Of a stretch of DNA of 64,000 bases, positions 57,416-64,000 are shown piece by piece (position 1 is the stretch's first letter; each line of letters opens with the position of its first letter). Origin of the DNA: Halolamina salifodinae. GTDB taxonomy: Archaea > Halobacteriota > Halobacteria > Halobacteriales > Haloferacaceae. Location of the stretch: the NCBI RefSeq assembly GCF_017874235.1, contig NZ_JAGGLC010000003.1:124001-188000 (forward strand). The letters run 5' to 3'. Both the position numbers and the translations under genes were made by a program. The notes beneath the pieces are model-generated. The model was not told where the DNA came from and searched no databases. It saw only the letters and a list, made by a program, of their open reading frames with translations.

Positions 57416-57895
57416 CTACTCGGTGAAGGGGACCACCTCGGCGCCCGCTGTGTCTCGGAGCCGTGCCGGCTCGATCTCCCACATCGACGTTGGTGTGCCT
57501 GCAGCAGCCCAGACCGTCTCGGACTCGCGCAGCGCCGGATCCAGCAGCGTGGGGAGATCGGTCTCGTGGCAGATCGGCGGGACGCCGCCGATGGCCCACC
57601 CGGTCGCCTCGCGCACGTCCTCGGGGTCGGCCATCGAGACGGCGCTCTCGTCGACGCCGGCCCACGCCGCGAGTGCCGCCTCGTCGACGCGCTCGGCGCC
57701 CGAGGTGAGACAGAGCACCGGGTCGCCGTCGACCGAGAGCACGAGGCTGTTGACGATCTGGGCGATGTCACAGCCCACCGCCGCCGCGGCGTCGGCGGCC
57801 GTTGGCGTCCCCTCCTCGGGGAACTCGACGGGGTCGATAGACAGGCCGTAGCGCTCCTCGGCGATGTCGGCGAACTCGGCGACGCGTCCGTGCAT
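57416..57895 (-). CDS. YbaK/EbsC family aminoacyl-tRNA deacylase
   Basis: This 159-residue single-domain protein of the YbaK/ProX superfamily removes mischarged amino acids from tRNA (for example Cys-tRNA-Pro). It shows VEFPEEGTPTAADAAAAVG, IVNSLVLSVDGDPVLCLTSG with the active-site strand, ATGWAIGGVPPICH (GGVPP motif) and a C-terminal DTAGAEVVPFTE. The exact tRNA target is not predictable. It is a single-gene unit. Confidence 0.85.
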   Translation of the reverse strand: MHGRVAEFADIAEERYGLSIDPVEFPEEGTPTAADAAAAVGCDIAQIVNSLVLSVDGDPVLCLTSGAERVDEAALAAWAGVDESAVSMADPEDVREATGWAIGGVPPICHETDLPTLLDPALRESETVWAAAGTPTSMWEIEPARLRDTAGAEVVPFTE

Positions 57896-57976
57896 ACCCG
57901 TTGCTGGCCCGGGTGGGTCATCTGTCTAACGGGGCCGCCGACAGATTCATAACGGATAATCGTGTTACTAGTGAAC

Positions 57977-58378
57977 ATGCCACAAGAAACGGACGATTCG
58001 ACCGACTCGCAGGTGCAGGCACTCGAACACGCCTGTCGGGGTGTCGTCGGCGACCGGCTCCGGAGCGTGAGCGTCGACGGCCCCGACCACAGCGGCACGC
58101 TCTACCGACGCAGCGACCTCCCGGCCCGGGCTGACGCCCCCGTCCACGAGGCCATGGCTGACGGCGCGTCCTGCCAGTCGCCGGTGCTTACCGACGGCGG
58201 CCGACCGTCGCCGCCGTCCGCTGGCGCCGATGGCGGGCGAACTGTCTGTGCGTTCGAGAACGGCTACGTCGCCCGGATCCAGGTCGGCGACACCAGCGTC
58301 GTCGCCACCACGGACGGGATCAAGATGGATCGCGATACGGAGCTCTCGGCGGCGGTTCGGGGCGTTCTGCGCGAGTAA
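57977..58378 (+). CDS. conserved haloarchaeal hypothetical protein
   Basis: This 133-residue soluble protein begins MPQETDDSTDSQVQALEHAC and contains a conserved-looking domain ending FENGYVARIQVGDTSVVATT, then DGIKMDRDTELSAAVRGVLRE. There is no catalytic motif. It resembles haloarchaeal DUF7522-type proteins by recollection. An AT-rich TTCATAACGGATAAT lies 20-30 bases before the ATG, fitting a leaderless promoter. It converges with the nuo operon. Confidence 0.6.
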   Translation: MPQETDDSTDSQVQALEHACRGVVGDRLRSVSVDGPDHSGTLYRRSDLPARADAPVHEAMADGASCQSPVLTDGGRPSPPSAGADGGRTVCAFENGYVARIQVGDTSVVATTDGIKMDRDTELSAAVRGVLRE

Positions 58379-58394
58379 AAAGGGATGTCGCCGG

Positions 58395-59875
58395 TCAGGC
58401 GAACAGCGCCGTCGCGGCCTCCTGTGCGGTCTCGATCACCGGCCCGAAGCCGGGGAGGAGGACCACGGTACCGACCAGCGCGATAGCCAGTGCGGCGTAG
58501 AGGGCCGTCGGGGCCCCGCTCAGGTCGTGGTCGCCCTCCTCGAACCACAGCGCCCGCACGACGCGGGAGTAGTAGTACAGCGAGAGCGAACTGTTGATCA
58601 CGGCGATCACCGCCAGCCACCAGAGGCCGGCGTCGACGGCGCCCGCAAAGAGGAACAGCTTCGAGAAGAAGCCGCCCAGCGGCGGGACGCCCGCCAGTGA
58701 GAACAGGAACGCCGTCATCGCCACCGCGGCGAACGGCTTCTCGGCGCCCAGTCCGTTGTAGTCCTCGAACCGGCGCCCGACGCCCCAGTTCTCGGCCAGC
58801 GCCACGAACAGGAACGCGCCCGTGTTCATGAACCCGTAGACGAACAGGTGGGCCATCGCGGCGCCCATCACGTCGCCGTTGGTGCTGGCCTCGGCCGACA
58901 GCGCCGCGAGGCCGATCAGCACGTAGCCCGCGTGCCCGATGGAGGAGTACGCGAGCATCCGCTTGACTTTGTCCTGGGTGGCCGCGGCGAAGTTACCGAG
59001 CACCATCGTCGCCACCGCGAGGATCTGGAACAGCAGCGCCCAGTCGATGCCGGCGCTCGTCGCGGCCCCCAGCGGGAAGCCGACGACGAACACGCGGAAC
59101 GCCAGCGCGAAGCCGGCGGCCTTCGACGCCGAGGAGAGGAACGCCGAGACCGGCGCGGGTGCCCCCTCGTAGGCCTCGGGCGCCCAGAAGTGGAACGGCA
59201 CCGAGGCGGTCTTGTACGCGACGCCGCCGGCGATCATCAGCACGCCGACGCCGGCGATACCGGTCCGCTCACCGAGACCGGACTCGAACGCCGCCGCGAT
59301 GTCGGGTAGCAGCAGCGACCCGGTCGCGGCGTAGACGAGCGAGATGCCGAACACGAAGATGGCCGAGGAGAGCGCGCCGATCAGGAAGTACTTCAGCCCT
59401 GCTTCGGTGCTCCCGCGGTCCTGTTTGAGGAACGCCACCAGCGCGTAGGACGGTAGGCTCGCGAGCTCGAGGGCGACAAAGGCCGTCGCCAGCGAGTTCG
59501 CGCTCGCCATCACCGACATCCCCGTCGCCGCCAGCAGCACGAGACCGTACAGTTCGCCCCGCTTGCCGTCGATGGGGTCGTAGTCGTGGGCGCCGAGCGT
59601 CACGAGGACCGTCACCGCCGCGAACAGCGCGGTGAAAAACAGCGACATGCCGTCGACGACGACGGCGCCGCTGAACTCGGACATGCCGGCCACGAGGCCG
59701 GTGTCGGCCGTCAGGAACCAGCCTGCGGTCCCCAGCGACGCCAGCGCGCCGACCACGGAGATGCCCGTGAGCACGCCCGCACCGCCGTCGTCGGTCCGCA
59801 GACTGTCGTAGAGCAACACCGCAAGCGCCGTGAGCCCCAGCAGGTAGGTCGGCGTCATGGGCGGTGCCGTCACCA

Positions 59876-59876
<1 letters not shown>
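58395..59876 (-). CDS. nuoN: complex I subunit N (NuoN-like)
   Basis: NuoN is one of three antiporter-like proton-pumping subunits of complex I. The 493-residue product has about 14 helices and the conserved lysine/glutamate features: LELASLPSYALVAF (TM5 Glu), GLKYFLIGALSSAIF, TASVPFHFWAPEAYEGAP and KVKRMLAYSSIGHAGYVLIG. It is the last gene of the nuo operon and overlaps nuoM by one base. In haloarchaea this complex lacks NuoEFG and takes electrons from a donor other than NADH. Confidence 0.93.
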
Positions 59877-61405
<1,529 letters not shown>

Positions 61406-63466
61406 TCAGAACCACCCCCCGTAGACCGCGAACCCGACGAGCAACACCGTCAGCCCGAGGGTGAGCATCGCGGCGTAGTGAGTCACCAGCCCGTCCTGCA
61501 CTCGCTTCAGCCGCGAGCCACCGAACAGGCTCACGCTCGAGACGCCGTTGACGACGCCGTCGACGACCGCCTGGTCGAACACGTCAGCGACCTTCGACAG
61601 CGGCAGCACGACGTTCTCGGCGAGCCAGACCTGGTACTCGTCCTGGTAGTAGTTGTTGTACAGCACCCCACGTAGGCTCCCCAGCTTCTCGGTGTGGGGT
61701 TCGGGATCGGCGCCGCCGTAGAGGACGTACGCCGAGCCAGCGCCCACCAGCGCGAGCGCCAGCGAGAGGCCCCCGGCGAGGTACGACGGCACGTCGGCCG
61801 CGTGGATCCCGCCGAACTCCTCCAGCAGGTGGTGGTACTGCTCGACGGAAACCGACTCGGGCGCACCCGAGAGCCACATGTTGAGCAGTTCGATATCGTG
61901 CATCCCCGTGAGGTCGGCGACGGGGGTCATGTTGACCAGGCCGACGGTCGTCGCGAGGATCCCGAGCACGATCAGCGGGAGCTTCACGTTCCAGCCGCCC
62001 TCGGCGGCCTCGCGGGCCGTCTCGGAGCGGGGCTCGCCGTGGAAGGTGAGCATCACCATCCGGAACGTGTAGAAGCCGGTGAACAGCACCGCGAGCAGGC
62101 CCATCCCGTAGGCGACCAGCAGCGCGGTGCCGAGGCCGCTCGTGGTGCCGAGTCCGTGGACGAGTGCCTCGTACAGCACCTCGTCTTTGGACCAGAAGCC
62201 GGCGAAGGGAACGATGCCCGCGAGCGCGAGCGAGCCAGCGAGGAACGTGTAGTAGGTGACGGGCATCCTCTCCTTCAGGCCGCCCATCTCCCACATGTCC
62301 TCGTTGTGGTGCATCGCGATGATCACCGACCCGGCGCCGAGGAACAGCAGCGCCTTGAAGAAGGCGTGGGTGAGCAGGTGGAACGTCCCGGCGACGTAGC
62401 CACCGGCCCCCAGCCCCAGCATGATGTAGCCGTACTGGGAGATGGTCGAGTAGGCGAGCACCTGCTTGATCTCGTCTTTCACGAGGCCCATCGACGCCGC
62501 GAACAGCGCGGTGAACGCGCCGACAAGCGCGATGATCGCCAGCGCCGTCGGCGAGAGCGCGTAGAACCCGTACATCCGGGCGACGAGGTAGACCCCGGCG
62601 GCCACCATCGTCGCCGCGTGGATCAGCGCCGAGACGGGGGTCGGGCCCTCCATCGCGTCGGGCAGCCACGTGTGTAGCGGGAACTGGGCGGACTTGCCGA
62701 TCACGCCACCCAGCACCAGCAGACCGATGACGGTGAACCACGCCGCCGGCTCGAGGCCGAGGAACGTGTTGACCGTCGCTTCGCCTGCCAGTGCGTGCTC
62801 GGCGATGCGCGGGAAGGAGTGCTCCCCGGCGAACTTCGCCGTCCCGAACGTCGCGAAGACGGCGACGACGCCGATCAGGAAGAAGTAGTCACCGAACCGG
62901 GTGACCAGGAACGCCTTCTTGGCGGCGCTCGGCGGCCCCTCACGGCGGAACCAGAAGCCGATGAGGAGGTACGAGCAGAGCCCCACCAGTTCGAAGAACA
63001 TGAACGCCATGAGCAGGTTGTCCGCGAGGACGAACCCGAGCATGGAGGCGGTGAACAGGCCGAGGCCGGCGTAGTACCGGGGGAGGCCCGTCTCGCCCTC
63101 GTCGTTCATGTAGCCAAGCGAGAACACGTGGACCAGCAGCGCGACCAGCGAGACGATGAGCAGCATCATCGCCGACAGCGGGTCGAGCAGCATACCGAAC
63201 GACAGCGTGAGCGGTTCGCTCAGGCTGCCGGTGGCCGCCTCGCCGGCGGCCCACGTGTAGAACGTCTCGTTGTACGTCTCGCCGCCGCTAACCGTGAGGA
63301 ACACCCATGCCGAGAGCAGCAGCGACCCGCCGGTCGCCGCGATCCCGGGGAGCGCGCCCCCCTTGGGCAGCAGGTCCCGCCCGGAGAGGGCGACACCGAC
63401 CGCGAGACAGAACGAGAGGAACGGTAACACCGCGATCGCCAGCGCATAGTCGAAAGCTCCTGCCAT
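61406..63466 (-). CDS. nuoL: complex I subunit L (NuoL-like)
   Basis: The largest antiporter-like subunit, with 686 residues and about 16 helices. It shows LDPLSAMMLLIVSLVALLVH, FFELVGLCSYLLIGFW, KSAQFPLHTWLPDAMEGPTP and KDEIKQVLAYSTISQYGYIM. The C-terminal region contains the long amphipathic lateral helix (around 560-650) that links the pump modules, and it ends with an additional helix. It starts right after nuoK. Confidence 0.94.
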   Translation of the reverse strand: MAGAFDYALAIAVLPFLSFCLAVGVALSGRDLLPKGGALPGIAATGGSLLLSAWVFLTVSGGETYNETFYTWAAGEAATGSLSEPLTLSFGMLLDPLSAMMLLIVSLVALLVHVFSLGYMNDEGETGLPRYYAGLGLFTASMLGFVLADNLLMAFMFFELVGLCSYLLIGFWFRREGPPSAAKKAFLVTRFGDYFFLIGVVAVFATFGTAKFAGEHSFPRIAEHALAGEATVNTFLGLEPAAWFTVIGLLVLGGVIGKSAQFPLHTWLPDAMEGPTPVSALIHAATMVAAGVYLVARMYGFYALSPTALAIIALVGAFTALFAASMGLVKDEIKQVLAYSTISQYGYIMLGLGAGGYVAGTFHLLTHAFFKALLFLGAGSVIIAMHHNEDMWEMGGLKERMPVTYYTFLAGSLALAGIVPFAGFWSKDEVLYEALVHGLGTTSGLGTALLVAYGMGLLAVLFTGFYTFRMVMLTFHGEPRSETAREAAEGGWNVKLPLIVLGILATTVGLVNMTPVADLTGMHDIELLNMWLSGAPESVSVEQYHHLLEEFGGIHAADVPSYLAGGLSLALALVGAGSAYVLYGGADPEPHTEKLGSLRGVLYNNYYQDEYQVWLAENVVLPLSKVADVFDQAVVDGVVNGVSSVSLFGGSRLKRVQDGLVTHYAAMLTLGLTVLLVGFAVYGGWF

Positions 63467-63467
63467 C

Positions 63468-63770
63468 TTACCACCTCATCTCCTGCGGGACTGTCACGTC
63501 CACGTCCTTGAAGTTACGATACAGTACGAGGATGATGCCGATACCGACGGCCACTTCGGCCGCCGCAAGCGCCATCACGAACAGGCTGAACGTCTGCCCG
63601 GTGAGGTTCCCCCACTGGGCGCTGAAGGCGATGAAGTTGATGTTCGCCGCGTTGAGCATCAGCTCCACCGACATCAGGAAGAACAGCGCGTTCTCCCGGG
63701 TCAACAGCCCGTAGAGGCCGATGGAGAAGACGGCCGCCGAGAGCACGAGGTAGTACTCGACCGGGACCAT
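63468..63770 (-). CDS. nuoK: complex I subunit K (NuoK-like)
   Basis: This 100-residue protein has three helices: YYLVLSAAVFSIGLYGLLTR, ALFFLMSVELMLNAANINFI (with the conserved glutamate in VELMLNA) and LFVMALAAAEVAVGIGIILV (second conserved Glu). Both glutamates lie on the central proton path. Its length and motifs are standard for NuoK. The ATG overlaps the stop of the preceding gene. Confidence 0.95.
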   Translation of the reverse strand: MVPVEYYLVLSAAVFSIGLYGLLTRENALFFLMSVELMLNAANINFIAFSAQWGNLTGQTFSLFVMALAAAEVAVGIGIILVLYRNFKDVDVTVPQEMRW

Positions 63771-63997
63771 CAGCTCTCCACCTCCTCGTCGTCGCCGGAC
63801 TCCGCCCGGCGTTCCGAGGCCTCGCCATCGACGGGCCGACCACCGTCGGTCAGCGCCGTCACCGGCCCGTCGCCCTCGGTCTCACGGCTCGCCAGCGTCA
63901 CGGCAGCGACGGTGGCGGCCACGAGCACGAAGCCGACGGTTTCGAACGTCGCGAGGAACCCCTCGACGCCGACGGCGGACTCGGCGTGCAGATCCAT
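63770..63997 (-). CDS. nuoJ2: complex I subunit J, C-terminal part (split NuoJ2)
   Basis: This 75-residue protein has one helix (about 17-35, FETVGFVLVAATVAAVTLAS) and an acidic tail. It corresponds to the C-terminal end of NuoJ; in haloarchaea nuoJ is commonly split in two genes, and the larger first part should lie just outside the window. The ATG at 63997 is complete, so the gene is not truncated by the window edge. It overlaps nuoK by one codon-base stop/start. Confidence 0.78.
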   Translation of the reverse strand: MDLHAESAVGVEGFLATFETVGFVLVAATVAAVTLASRETEGDGPVTALTDGGRPVDGEASERRAESGDDEEVES

Positions 63998-64000
63998 CAG

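Overview
The window is chromosomal DNA of a halophilic archaeon (class Halobacteria). The DNA is very GC-rich, the predicted proteins are strongly acidic, and many starts look leaderless with a TATA-like box about 25 bases upstream. The gene content is haloarchaeal throughout: Trm5, SRP19, Gar1, RNase P proteins Rpp30 and Pop5, proteasome alpha, a FolC-FolP fusion, a PurN-PurH fusion, PGF-CTERM and Tat lipoprotein signals, and a split NuoJ. A Halorubrum-like lineage would fit, but the window does not prove the genus. Coding density is high. I see no CRISPR array, IS element, integrase or rRNA.

Layout. 0-9 kb: small membrane proteins, a tRNA-Thr flanked by partial copies of its own 3' end, Trm5, a divergent btuDC/btuF cobalamin-type importer, SRP19-Gar1, a presenilin-type protease, a PUA protein, a DoxX-like protein and a NYN nuclease. 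9.4-15.7 kb: an overlapping dapA-dapB-dapD-lysA-dapF-dapE operon for lysine by the succinylase route. 15.7-25.7 kb: a UspA protein, purB and purN-purH (divergent), an ECF vitamin-type transporter and ahcY. 25.8-33.4 kb: an erythromycin-esterase family protein, folCP, then rpp30, a methyltransferase, pop5, psmA and a GNAT protein, followed by a small repeat array and an HTH gene. 33.5-43.8 kb: glutaredoxin, HesB/IscA protein, a PP-loop reductase-like protein, a 45-aa membrane peptide convergent with a CHAT protease, dph6, a Tat lipoprotein, an acyl-CoA dehydrogenase and a cupin. 43.8-48.6 kb: a haem-copper oxidoreductase operon. 48.7-57.9 kb: a sugar nucleotidyltransferase, regulators, a peptidase, a metal exporter and an iron-type ABC importer with DtxR-like palindromes. 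58.4-64 kb: the distal part of a nuo (complex I) operon reading out of the window.

Three things stand out. (1) A family of tandem short hairpins with 3-base loops is inserted in frame in both dapA and dapE, and a clear relative sits inside an intergenic repeat array at 32.9 kb. Stems co-vary while loops drift, as in a palindromic mobile element that can become protein sequence. (2) A CHAT-domain protease with an intact His/Cys dyad ends 6 bases from a convergent 45-residue hydrophobic peptide gene behind an AT-rich promoter; this could be a protease plus membrane-effector pair. (3) The subunit I of the haem-copper operon has all six histidine ligands but lacks the cross-linked tyrosine of oxygen reductases (Gln in its place), so it may be a nitric oxide reductase rather than an oxidase.
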